Origin: Lachnospiraceae bacterium | Lineage (GTDB): Bacteria > Bacillota > Clostridia > Lachnospirales > Lachnospiraceae | NCBI GenBank assembly: GCA_017552985.1 | Contig: JAFZNO010000081.1 | Coordinates: forward strand, 92,795-156,794 | Direction of reading: 5' to 3' | DNA length: 64,000 bases | Shown here: piece after piece, positions 1-7,484 of the stretch | Numbering within the stretch: the stretch's first letter is position 1 | How the letters are laid out: every line of letters starts with the position of its first letter | Notes under the pieces: model-generated | Seen by the model: the letters and a program-made list of their open reading frames with translations, nothing else | What the model was told of the DNA's origin: nothing | Databases searched by the model: none | Program-made: the position numbers and the translations under genes

Positions 1-2414
1 AAGAGCAACCATATAAATGCTGCCAAGATTACAAACGCCAAAATGATTCCAATCACGTTTCCGTTTCCGGCAACCATGTTCATGAGATGATATACAACGA
101 AGGATACTAAATAAGCAAATCCGCATTCATAGCCAATTGCAAACCAAGTCCACTTCGCATTGTTCATCTCCCGCTTGATCGCGCCGATGGCCGCGAAGCA
201 CGGTGCGCACAGCAGGTTAAAGAGCAGGAAACTCATGCCGGATGCGCTGGTAAACGCCGTGGCAAGTGCTGCCCACGCGGACCCTTCGCCGCCATACAAA
301 ACTCCCATGGTTCCTACAATGTTTTCCTTTGCAACAAGTCCGGTAACGGAAGCGACCGTCGCCTGCCAGTTGCCAAAACCGATGGGTGCAAAAATCCATG
401 CGACTGCATTTCCCACGAAAGCGAGAATGCTGTTTCCAATTTCCTCTTCCTCCAGCAAGCCAAACGCGCCGTCGCTCCATCCAAGACGGGACAGGAACCA
501 GATAACAACTGAGGAAAGCAAAATGATGCTTCCTGCTTTCTTGATAAAGCTCCAGCCTCTCTCCCACATGGAGCGGAGTACGTTGGGAAGCGTCGGCCAG
601 TGATATGCGGGAAGCTCCATAACAAAAGGTGCGGGCTCCCCGGCAAAGGGTTTGGTCTTCTTGAGAATGATTCCGGAGCAAATGATTGCCGCGATTCCAA
701 TAAAGTAGGCACCCGTGGAGATCCATGCGCTGCCGCCAAAAATGGCGCCTGCGATCATGGCGATGAACGGAACCTTCGCACCGCAAGGAATGAAGGTCGT
801 CGTCATGATCGTCATTCTTCTGTCCCTTTCATTCTCAATGGTTCTGGATGCCATAATGCCGGGAATGCCGCATCCAGTACCGATCAGGATGGGAATAAAG
901 CTCTTTCCGGAAAGGCCAAAGCGACGGAACACCCGGTCAAGTACAAATGCAACGCGGGCCATGTAACCGCTCGCCTCCACAAAAGCCAGCATAAAGAACA
1001 AAACAAGCATCTGGGGCACAAATCCAAGCACGGCTCCAACGCCGGCCACGATGCCGTCCAGGATCAAGCTCTTTAACCAATCCGCGCAGCCAATTGCATC
1101 CAACCCGCTTTCGATCAGCGCAGGTACTCCGGGAACCCATACGCCATAATCCGCCGGATCCGGTTCCTCGAACCCATTCTTCTCGAAATACTCTACGGCG
1201 TCGAGATAACTCATGGCATTCGCGTCATCCCCGGCAGCCTCGGGAACGGATTCGTAGTAGACCGTAATCTCGCTTTCCTCCAAGGTTTCTTCATCTTGAA
1301 CGACGTATGCCACTTCCGTTTCATCCGGGGTAAAGGCCCGCAAGTCATTCATCTGTATCTCTTCGTCAAATCCAACAAACGCGTCTACCGCCTGTACGGC
1401 AGCCACGTAGTCCTCCCCCGCCGCTTCTGCGTCAGCTGAGCCAATGCCAAGCAAATGATATCCGTCGCCGAACAATCCGTCATTTGCCCAATCCGTCGCG
1501 GGAGCTCCAACGCCAACCATGGCGATCCAGTAGATCAGAAACATCACCAGTGCAAAGATGGGCAAACCAAGGATCCGGTTTGTGACAATCTGATCGATCT
1601 TATCGGACTTGCTGAGAAGATTTGCGTCCTTTTTCTTATATATGCCCTTGAGCAGTTCCGCAATGTAAACGTATCTCTCGTTCGTGATGATACTCTCGGC
1701 ATCATCGTCCATTTCCTTTTCTGCTGCCGCGATGTCCTTCTCCACGTGGTCCATCACGTCTGGAGAGATCTTTAATTTTTCAAGCACCTTGTCATCCCGC
1801 TCGAAAACCTTGATGGCGTACCATCTCTGCTGTTCCTCGGGCATGCCGTGTACAACTGCTTCTTCAATGTGGGCAATGGCATGTTCCACGGGTCCGGAGA
1901 AAGTATGCATGGGAATCTTCTTGCCATCCTTAACGGCAGTGATGGCCGCTTCCGCTGCTTCCAGGGTTTTCTCGCCCTTTAACGCTGATATCTCTACGAT
2001 CTTGCACCCAAGCTTTTCTGCCAGTTCCTTCGTATTCAGCTTATCACCGTTCTTCCGCACCACGTCCATCATGTTGATGGCAATGACCACGGGAATGCCC
2101 AGTTCGATCAGCTGCGTGGTAAGATACAGATTTCTCTCAAGGTTCGTGCCATCCACAATGTTCAGGATTGCGTCTGGCCGTTCGCCGATCAGGTAATTAC
2201 GGGCAACGACCTCCTCCAAAGTATAGGGCGAAAGGGAATAGATGCCGGGAAGGTCAATGATCTCCACGTCGTCATGTTTATTAAGTTTCCCTTCCTTCTT
2301 TTCCACGGTCACTCCCGGCCAGTTCCCGACAAACTGATTGGAGCCGGTAAGTGAATTGAACAGCGTTGTCTTACCACTGTTAGGATTTCCCGCAAGTGCG
2401 ATTTTCATGCTCAT
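1..2414 (-). CDS. feoB: Ferrous iron transport protein B (FeoB), 3' end cut by window edge
   Basis: GTP-dependent inner-membrane Fe(II) importer. The visible 804 codons start with a cytoplasmic G domain: the G1 motif GNPNSGKTT is at residues 9-17 and the G3 motif DLPG lies near residue 55. A long permease follows with the conserved core stretches GTGCGIPGIMASRTI and IPCGAKVPF. The frame is still inside a hydrophobic helix (FAVILAAFIWLL) at base 1, so only the C-terminus is missing. An acidic segment of roughly 100 residues (about bases 1140-1470) sits between a predicted membrane segment and the GVPALI region. This insertion is not needed in short FeoB proteins and probably faces outside. The start is ATG at 2414, shortly after the upstream feoA. 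It is the third gene of the feoA-feoA-feoB operon. Confidence 0.96.
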   Translation of the reverse strand, partial: MSMKIALAGNPNSGKTTLFNSLTGSNQFVGNWPGVTVEKKEGKLNKHDDVEIIDLPGIYSLSPYTLEEVVARNYLIGERPDAILNIVDGTNLERNLYLTTQLIELGIPVVIAINMMDVVRKNGDKLNTKELAEKLGCKIVEISALKGEKTLEAAEAAITAVKDGKKIPMHTFSGPVEHAIAHIEEAVVHGMPEEQQRWYAIKVFERDDKVLEKLKISPDVMDHVEKDIAAAEKEMDDDAESIITNERYVYIAELLKGIYKKKDANLLSKSDKIDQIVTNRILGLPIFALVMFLIYWIAMVGVGAPATDWANDGLFGDGYHLLGIGSADAEAAGEDYVAAVQAVDAFVGFDEEIQMNDLRAFTPDETEVAYVVQDEETLEESEITVYYESVPEAAGDDANAMSYLDAVEYFEKNGFEEPDPADYGVWVPGVPALIESGLDAIGCADWLKSLILDGIVAGVGAVLGFVPQMLVLFFMLAFVEASGYMARVAFVLDRVFRRFGLSGKSFIPILIGTGCGIPGIMASRTIENERDRRMTIMTTTFIPCGAKVPFIAMIAGAIFGGSAWISTGAYFIGIAAIICSGIILKKTKPFAGEPAPFVMELPAYHWPTLPNVLRSMWERGWSFIKKAGSIILLSSVVIWFLSRLGWSDGAFGLLEEEEIGNSILAFVGNAVAWIFAPIGFGNWQATVASVTGLVAKENIVGTMGVLYGGEGSAWAALATAFTSASGMSFLLFNLLCAPCFAAIGAIKREMNNAKWTWFAIGYECGFAYLVSFVVYHLMNMVAGNGNVIGIILAFVILAAFIWLL

Positions 2415-2429
2415 GATTCTTCTCCTCTT

Positions 2430-2654
2430 CTACTTTACTTCTATCTTTTCCGCATCAGCCTTGCGGATGGAAAGTTCGTATCCCCTTACGGTAATCTCGA
2501 TTGGATCTCCCAGCGGTGCAACCTTTCTCACGTAGACTTCCGTTCCCTTTGTGATCCCCATGTCCATGATCCTTCTCTTGATCGCCCCTTCGCCGTTAAG
2601 CTTAACGACGGTCACGGTCTGTCCTACTTTTACTTCTTTCAGATTCATGCTCAC
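2430..2654 (-). CDS. feoA: FeoA family protein (second copy, next to feoB)
   Basis: Small SH3-like FeoA protein of 74 residues that normally binds the FeoB G domain and is needed for Fe(II) uptake. Conserved family features are seen: an N-terminal VGQTVTVVKL strand, the central GITKGTEVYVRKVAPLGDP block and the terminal VRGYELSIRKADAEKI block, which is the usual FeoA ending. It lies 15 bp upstream of feoB and 44 bp downstream of another feoA, clearly in one operon. Tandem FeoA genes before FeoB are common in Clostridia. Which of the two touches FeoB cannot be told from sequence. Confidence 0.93.
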   Translation of the reverse strand: MSMNLKEVKVGQTVTVVKLNGEGAIKRRIMDMGITKGTEVYVRKVAPLGDPIEITVRGYELSIRKADAEKIEVK

Positions 2655-2698
2655 TCAGCCCTCCTGTTTATCATTCTTATTCCTTTCATGAGTTGGAT

Positions 2699-2911
2699 TT
2701 ATACCATAACTTTTCTTGCCAATGCTTCGTCGAGTGCTATCCTTGATTCCTTCACTTTTACAATGACGTTTCCGCCAACCATGCTGACAAGCGTTACGCT
2801 CCCTCCCGGCGTAAATCCCAGGTTTTCTAAGTGCCTCTTCACTTCAGGATTTCCGCCAATTTTCTTTATGACGCTTTCTTCTCCTTGAGGCGCATAAATG
2901 AGTGGCATCAT
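2699..2911 (-). CDS. feoA: FeoA family protein (first copy, promoter proximal)
   Basis: A 70-residue FeoA-like protein with the typical LENLGFTPGGSVTLVS turn and a C-terminal VKVKESRIALDEALARKV segment. Its start is an ATG at 2911 preceded by an AGGAGG ribosome binding site six bases upstream. It differs from the neighbouring FeoA: the ARxI-type ending is replaced by a RIALDEALARKVMV ending, which places it in the group of FeoA proteins that precede a second FeoA in Clostridia. It is the first gene of the iron-uptake operon and its 5' leader carries the operator palindromes. Confidence 0.92.
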   Translation of the reverse strand: MMPLIYAPQGEESVIKKIGGNPEVKRHLENLGFTPGGSVTLVSMVGGNVIVKVKESRIALDEALARKVMV

Positions 2912-2944
2912 TCTTTTCCTCCTTTTTTTCTTTCACGCAGCATA

Positions 2945-2958
2945 TTAGTTATATCTAA
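2945..2958. promoter_or_regulatory. Imperfect palindrome in feo leader, possible metal-repressor half operator
   Basis: The sequence TTAGTTATATCTAA is an almost perfect inverted repeat (arms TTAG-T/A-TCTAA) located downstream of the start of transcription of feoA. It shares the TTAG...CTAA arms with the stronger palindrome 19 bp further upstream and with DtxR/IdeR-type operators. The regulator is inferred only. Confidence 0.45.
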
Positions 2959-2976
2959 CTCGCGCTTAAAAATAAT

Positions 2977-2992
2977 GTTAGATGTCTCTAAC
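2977..2992. promoter_or_regulatory. Palindromic operator overlapping the feo transcription start
   Basis: GTTAGATGTCTCTAAC has two perfect 6-base arms (GTTAGA/TCTAAC) around a 4-base centre. It lies 7 bp downstream of the -10 box of the feo promoter, exactly where RNA polymerase would start. The TTAG...CTAA arms resemble operators of the DtxR/IdeR/MntR family, and iron control is expected for feo genes. An additional GTTAG half site sits in the promoter spacer (about 3009-3014). Confidence 0.6.
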
Positions 2993-2999
2993 TATTACT

Positions 3000-3028
3000 G
3001 TTATACACAACTAACTTCTTTTTGTCAA
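3000..3028 (-). promoter_or_regulatory. Sigma-A-type promoter of the feoAAB operon
   Basis: On the minus strand a perfect -35 box TTGACA (3028-3023) is followed by a 17-base spacer and a -10 box TATAAC (3005-3000). Transcription would start near 2993, inside the palindromic operator, about 80 bases before the first feoA start codon. Confidence 0.8.
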
Positions 3029-3038
3029 GTATTAATAG

Positions 3039-3081
3039 GCAAAAAATAAAACCATCTTGAGATTTCTCTCAAGATGGTTTT
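3039..3081 (-). terminator. Intrinsic terminator after the glycosyltransferase gene
   Basis: A perfect 15-bp stem (AAAACCATCTTGAGA / TCTCAAGATGGTTTT, 3048-3062 and 3067-3081) with a TTTC-type loop stands 8 bp after the stop codon of the glycosyltransferase gene. On the minus strand it runs into a T-rich tract (TTTTATTTTTTG). It separates the 3.1-5.8 kb unit from the feo promoter. Confidence 0.88.
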
Positions 3082-3089
3082 CCAAATCT

Positions 3090-4118
3090 TTATTTGCGAC
3101 GGCTCTTGATCTTTTTTGATATTTGTTTCAGCCAGTAGACAAAAACAAAAAGATACGTCGATTTCAATTGCAGGTTGATCAGCTTCCGTTCGTAATCGTT
3201 CACTTCTTTGAGATAATAAGCATTCTCCCGGAATTTCGGGAACGTTGCCAATGCCTCTTTCCCCAAATTCCGGATAAAGCTTAAGTCTTTTTTGGCGACG
3301 CCCTGCATGTAGGTAAAAAGCGTATTCCGGTAAAAGAGGATCCCGTATTGATATTCGATCACGTCATGAAACTCATCCAACGCCCCGTTCTTTGACGCAT
3401 AGTCCATCATGATACGCATGGCCTCCATGCGATCCTCACACTTCTTCGGGCTGATCGCATGCGTCGTCGAAGCGTCGTGCTGATAATAAAACATGTTCAC
3501 TTCCGGCAGGTACTCAAAATGTTGGATCCGCATGCCGATCTCCACGCCGGTTGCATTATCCTCGTAAAACATGTGCTCCGGAAAGTGAAATTCCTTTTCC
3601 GTAAAAATCTCCCTGGCGTAGATCTTCGTAACCAGCGGTCCCGACTTCATCAGATATGCTTTTCTTTTCTCGTGATCCATCGGCCCCGTCTGCGCCACGT
3701 CATTACACGCTACCCTTTGGGTGGGCTCCATTGTGTGTTCATAGACCAGACACATGTCCGTTCCCACCACGTCAGCCCCCGTCTCATCCGCCATCTTCAA
3801 GAGCTTCTCATACATGTCCGGCGTAACCCAGTCGTCTGCATCCATGAAGCCTATAAAACGGCCCTTTGCCTCTTTTAGGCCAATGTTCTTTGCCCCGCCC
3901 TGCTTTCTGTTCTCCGGGGAGGCAATGGCTCTAACGCGGCCAGGATAGTCCTTTTCAAACTGCCTTAGAATCTCCAGGGACCGATCCGTAGAGGCATCGT
4001 CCACCGCTATGATCTCCATGTTTTGAAGCGTCTGATTGATCAGCGACCGGATGGAATACTCCAGTTTCCCGCCTTCCGCCATGTTATATACAGGTACGAT
4101 AACGCTCACGTCCGTCAT
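3090..4118 (-). CDS. Glycosyltransferase family 2 protein
   Basis: A 342-residue GT-A fold transferase that moves a sugar from a nucleotide-sugar donor. The N-terminus has the family signature VSVIVPVYN (residues 4-12), the VDDASTD nucleotide-binding turn (39-45) and the metal-binding DAD within FMDADDWV (91-98). Roughly residues 1-210 are the catalytic domain. The remainder, rich in aromatic and charged residues, ends in a basic KKIKSRRK tail with a hydrophobic LFVFVYWLKQI stretch that may attach it to the membrane. It overlaps the upstream acyltransferase gene by 4 bp (ATGA), so the two are translated together. A role in decorating a surface polysaccharide is inferred from that pairing. Acceptor and sugar cannot be named. 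Confidence 0.9.
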   Translation of the reverse strand: MTDVSVIVPVYNMAEGGKLEYSIRSLINQTLQNMEIIAVDDASTDRSLEILRQFEKDYPGRVRAIASPENRKQGGAKNIGLKEAKGRFIGFMDADDWVTPDMYEKLLKMADETGADVVGTDMCLVYEHTMEPTQRVACNDVAQTGPMDHEKRKAYLMKSGPLVTKIYAREIFTEKEFHFPEHMFYEDNATGVEIGMRIQHFEYLPEVNMFYYQHDASTTHAISPKKCEDRMEAMRIMMDYASKNGALDEFHDVIEYQYGILFYRNTLFTYMQGVAKKDLSFIRNLGKEALATFPKFRENAYYLKEVNDYERKLINLQLKSTYLFVFVYWLKQISKKIKSRRK

Positions 4119-5209
4119 TTTGCAGTATCCTTTGCTTTGCTAAATATCCTTTGAACCGCCTTGAAAAGAATCGACCGGAATGCATCCACCGCGATCCCAA
4201 GCAGGAACATCCCAATCACTGCTCCCAGCAATCGCAACAGGAACAGCGGCATGGATTCGGAGAGGGAACCCTTTAGTCCAAACCATCCCTGCCATTCGAA
4301 TCTCAGCTTTAAATTCTCTTGCAGGAGATAAACTCCAAGCACCAGCGGCGAAATGGCACAGATCAGCTTTGCGACCTTCCCGCCAAGAGGTTTTGCATGC
4401 AGAAATGCCGCAAAAATGCCGATGGCAGCCATCAATACCAAGAACTGATTGTAATGCAGGGTTGCCATCGTAAAATCCTTTAGGCGTCCCGTAAGTCCCA
4501 TGACCCAATAGAGCACCGCCGTCTCTGCGTAAATTAGAACGCAGGCTGCGAAATAAACAAGACTGCCCTTATATGATTTGTCCAAAACGCGGAACCCATA
4601 TTTTCTAAAGTATGCTCCGATCAGAAAGACAATGCAATACCACAAGAAAGTATAACCCTCGTCATCTACCACGTATTTCACGGGCGAAATGCTGATAATG
4701 AAGCATTCATACGCCAAAAGGCACAGTATCACCGTGCGCAGCTGCTTTTTCTCCATGGAATGGATTCCCGCCGATAAAAACGGTGAAAGCAAGTACGTGA
4801 CCACGTATGCCGTAATAAACCAATACGTATCCATGTGTACCGGCGCAAAATACTGCAAAAGGCTATAGATGCTTAGGTCTTCGCTCGTGACCTTCCCCAA
4901 CGCCAGGAATACTAACAGCGGCGCCAGCGAATAAAACATTGTCTCCAAGATGATCTCAAACAGACGTCCCAGTTTAAACCTGGAATTGATCATAAAATAT
5001 CCGGAGATCAGCATGAATACGTTGACCGCGCAAATGGAAAGGATTTCTAATCCCCACGCGAGCCATCCGTTTACGGAATCAATGTCATTCATGGGAAGCA
5101 AAAGATCACTTTTCCCCAGCGCGTGCAGCATGGTCACCATGATCATGGTAATGATCCTAAGGAGCTCAACGTTCGCATTTTTCTTTTTGGGTTCCGTTGT
5201 CTGATCCAT
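4115..5209 (-). CDS. Acyltransferase family 3 membrane protein
   Basis: A 364-residue integral membrane protein with about ten hydrophobic helices. The N-terminal block NVELLRIITMIMVTMLHALG carries the Arg and His conserved in acyltransferase-3 (OafA/WecH-like) enzymes, which acylate sugars of surface glycans, usually with acetyl groups. The family fit is from that block, the overall length and the helix pattern. It lies 17 bp after a small hypothetical gene and overlaps the glycosyltransferase by 4 bp. A joint role in making an acylated surface polysaccharide is inferred. It could also act on a small molecule; the substrate is unknown. Confidence 0.88.
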   Translation of the reverse strand: MDQTTEPKKKNANVELLRIITMIMVTMLHALGKSDLLLPMNDIDSVNGWLAWGLEILSICAVNVFMLISGYFMINSRFKLGRLFEIILETMFYSLAPLLVFLALGKVTSEDLSIYSLLQYFAPVHMDTYWFITAYVVTYLLSPFLSAGIHSMEKKQLRTVILCLLAYECFIISISPVKYVVDDEGYTFLWYCIVFLIGAYFRKYGFRVLDKSYKGSLVYFAACVLIYAETAVLYWVMGLTGRLKDFTMATLHYNQFLVLMAAIGIFAAFLHAKPLGGKVAKLICAISPLVLGVYLLQENLKLRFEWQGWFGLKGSLSESMPLFLLRLLGAVIGMFLLGIAVDAFRSILFKAVQRIFSKAKDTAK

Positions 5210-5226
5210 GTTTCGTCAACCTCTTT

Positions 5227-5724
5227 TTATGCCCACGGATCCTCAGCCGCAGATTTTCTGATGCCTACCATGACAAACTGCTCCCAGAGGAACCACTGCT
5301 CGCCCTTCTTGCGAAGCTTGATCTGACGCTCGGAATCCGCGCCGCCGGACTTCACGTGAAGCATGCAGTATCCGTCATTCTCATAGGAATAGGGATTGGT
5401 GTGGAACGTAACGGTAAAGGGCTTGCTCGGCGTATAATTATTGGAAGGCACTGCGCCCTCAAAATAAGAGAAAGGCACGTACTTCTGATCCCTGAATCTA
5501 TCCTTCAGGAAGCTGAGGTCATAAGCGCTCAGCGGCTGGGGTCCCTTAAGGAAATTTAACATTTCGATTCCCGCCTCAGGTGACGACGCATATGCGCAAA
5601 GTGCACAGATCGTCAGCGCCGCAGCCTTGAAAGGCGTGTCAAGGGAAGCTTCCGGAAGTGCCTTCAACTCCTCTAAGTTCTGAGGAAGTGCCTGAAAAGT
5701 AAAGGTCTGTGATTCATTTGTCAT
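5227..5724 (-). CDS. Hypothetical protein, DUF6935-like
   Basis: A 165-residue soluble protein with no signal peptide or membrane segment. It starts with FTFQALPQNLEELKALPEASL, then an alanine- and cysteine-rich helix (AALTICALCAYASSPEAG), and ends with a strand-rich part containing FHTNPYSYENDGYCMLHVKSGG. The pattern matches a small Firmicutes family that I believe is catalogued as DUF6935, recalled rather than searched. No function is known to me. It is the first gene behind the promoter at 5785-5813 and is co-transcribed with the acyltransferase and glycosyltransferase genes. Confidence 0.8.
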   Translation of the reverse strand: MTNESQTFTFQALPQNLEELKALPEASLDTPFKAAALTICALCAYASSPEAGIEMLNFLKGPQPLSAYDLSFLKDRFRDQKYVPFSYFEGAVPSNNYTPSKPFTVTFHTNPYSYENDGYCMLHVKSGGADSERQIKLRKKGEQWFLWEQFVMVGIRKSAAEDPWA

Positions 5725-5784
5725 GTTCTTTCTCTCCTTTGCATTTTTATTTTTGGAATCTTTTAATATTTTTTCCTTCTGTAT

Positions 5785-5813
5785 ATTTTAGCATAAACCC
5801 TCGCGTAAGGCAA
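5785..5813 (-). promoter_or_regulatory. Promoter of the hypothetical-acyltransferase-glycosyltransferase unit
   Basis: Minus-strand TTGCCT (5813-5808), 17-base spacer, TAAAAT (5790-5785). The -35 box overlaps an inverted repeat GCGTAAG-(9)-CTTACGC at 5803-5825, which lies a few bases after the stop codon of the upstream gene. The repeat could be an operator or a weak hairpin ending the long B12 transcript; it lacks a T tract. Confidence 0.65.
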
Positions 5814-5829
5814 ACAAACTTACGCATAT

Positions 5830-6072
5830 TCAGGATTTCTTAAGGATGTCTATAATGCGGTCGTAATTCTCTGCCTGATGCGGGAACGTGCAATTCGTAC
5901 AAACCTTGATCCTACGCTCCCCCTTATCAATATAAGTAGGATTCCCAGGACAATTCTCCAGGCGGTACATGGGGCAATAACAAAAGAGACAATTGAGTTG
6001 CTCCAAGCCTTTATGACAGGGATAATATTTGCACTCCTTATTTTCAAAAAAACGATGTGAATTCTTTTCCAC
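5830..6072 (-). CDS. Cysteine-rich small domain protein linked to cobalamin genes
   Basis: An 80-residue protein with a GTG start at 6072, chosen because GGAGG stands seven bases upstream and because the longer reading frame would run back into cbiA. It contains nine cysteines in a conserved arrangement (ECKYYPCHKG, CLFCYCPMY, LENCPGNP, KVCTNCTFPH), typical of the 'cysteine-rich small domain' family (Pfam PF04071 as I recall it). Members are often found beside corrinoid genes and are thought to bind metal. The start lies one base after the cbiA stop codon, so it is the last gene of the long B12 run. Its function is not established. Confidence 0.85.
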   Translation of the reverse strand: MEKNSHRFFENKECKYYPCHKGLEQLNCLFCYCPMYRLENCPGNPTYIDKGERRIKVCTNCTFPHQAENYDRIIDILKKS

Positions 6073-6073
6073 G

Positions 6074-7468
6074 TTATTTCCTCCAGCTTTCGCACTGATC
6101 CACGAACCATTTCGCAAATCCAGGGTTAGACGGATAATACAGATGTCCAAAGCTTAAATATCGTCCGTCGCCAAAATACCCACATTTCCAGTTCCTGCCC
6201 GTCACGGGCTTTACCGCAGTACAATCCTCTCCGCAGGCATCGCTGTCATAGTAATGAAATTCATGACCCCGGATTTCGTTACTGGCGTTTCCATCCATTC
6301 CGTCCAAAAACGTAGCAAAGGATCTTGGCATCTGGAACGTTGCATATCCAAATCGCACAAGCTTTCCGGAATTCCGACAGCCTCCTGAGATCACTCCTGC
6401 CATGGGATACTCCTCTCCCTCCGGAGACTGAATGAAGTCATGCAGATACATGAATCCACCGCACTCCGCCAGGGCAGGCATTCCGTCCGCGAGCTTTTGT
6501 TTGATCTCCGCGCGCATCGCCCCGTTTTCCGACAGCTCTCCCGCACGAAGCTCCGGGTAGCCGCCTCCAAGGATCAGGCCTTGCACGCCCTCCGGCAACT
6601 TCCCGTCCCTCATCGGGGAGAAGAAACAAAGCTCCGCACCCGCATTTTCCAGAAGCCGGAAATTATCCTCGTAATAAAAGCAAAAAGCCTCATCCATGGC
6701 AACGCCGATCCTGACCTTTTTAGCATTCCCGCCGGGTGCGTTTAACCACTTATATTCTCCCACAGTCAACGGGTTCTTTTTCGCAGCTTCGTTTGCAAGT
6801 TCGAGAATCCGATCTATGCAAACGGATTTTTCGAGTTGCCCTGCCGCCTCCTCCATCTTAGACTTTAATTCGCTTAACTCATCAGGAAGCAAAAGTCCCA
6901 GATGTCTGCTCGGTATCTCTAACTCTTTTCTTGTCGGGAAGCAGCCAAACGTTTCGATGTTTAATTCCTCCCGGATGATGGGCGCGATCGACTGATAAAA
7001 TGCTTCACTCACCTGATTTAGGATAACGCCCTTGATCAGCTTCTCGCGATCTAAGGCAAGGAATCCAGCAATCTCCGCAAGAACGGATCTCCCCATGCCC
7101 CTGCAATTTACAACCAATAGAATCGGTGCATTCAGCGTTCTTGCAAGATGGTATGCCGAAGCTTCCTCACTTGTGCCCGAAAGACCATCATATAATCCCA
7201 TGACGCCCTCGATCACGGAGACGTCACTGTCGTTATCCTTTAAGAACAATGCCCTAGTTACGTCCTCTCCCGTGAAGAAAAGATCAAGATTGCGGGAGGG
7301 CACCCCCAATACCCGTTTGTGAAACATGGGATCAATGTAATCAGGACCACATTTAAACGCCTGAATCTTTAGTCCTCTTTTCCGAAGCGCCTCGAGCAAG
7401 GCGCACGTGATCAGGGTTTTCCCGCTGCCACTCTTTGGAGCGGCCAACATGATTCTTGGATTCGCCAA
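6074..7468 (-). CDS. cbiA: Cobyrinate a,c-diamide synthase
   Basis: ATP- and glutamine-dependent amidation of carboxylates a and c of cobyrinate, in the cytoplasm. The 464-residue length is usual for the family. The N-terminal dethiobiotin-synthetase-like domain has the P-loop APKSGSGKT (residues 9-17). The middle carries an EGVMGLYDG motif. The C-terminal half is a class I glutamine amidotransferase-like domain with the nucleophile Cys in LAECGGFMYL and a late His (GHEFHYYD and FGHLYYPSN regions). It lies 16 bp downstream of the cbiJET fusion and is followed after one base by the cysteine-rich small protein. One of the last genes of the riboswitch-controlled run. Confidence 0.96.
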   Translation of the reverse strand: MANPRIMLAAPKSGSGKTLITCALLEALRKRGLKIQAFKCGPDYIDPMFHKRVLGVPSRNLDLFFTGEDVTRALFLKDNDSDVSVIEGVMGLYDGLSGTSEEASAYHLARTLNAPILLVVNCRGMGRSVLAEIAGFLALDREKLIKGVILNQVSEAFYQSIAPIIREELNIETFGCFPTRKELEIPSRHLGLLLPDELSELKSKMEEAAGQLEKSVCIDRILELANEAAKKNPLTVGEYKWLNAPGGNAKKVRIGVAMDEAFCFYYEDNFRLLENAGAELCFFSPMRDGKLPEGVQGLILGGGYPELRAGELSENGAMRAEIKQKLADGMPALAECGGFMYLHDFIQSPEGEEYPMAGVISGGCRNSGKLVRFGYATFQMPRSFATFLDGMDGNASNEIRGHEFHYYDSDACGEDCTAVKPVTGRNWKCGYFGDGRYLSFGHLYYPSNPGFAKWFVDQCESWRK

Positions 7469-7484
7469 AGCTTCCTCCCCCTTA

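Noticed and set aside
160-603. Plus-strand open frame of 147 codons within feoB
   Set aside because: Antisense shadow of the conserved feoB permease region, no ribosome binding site.
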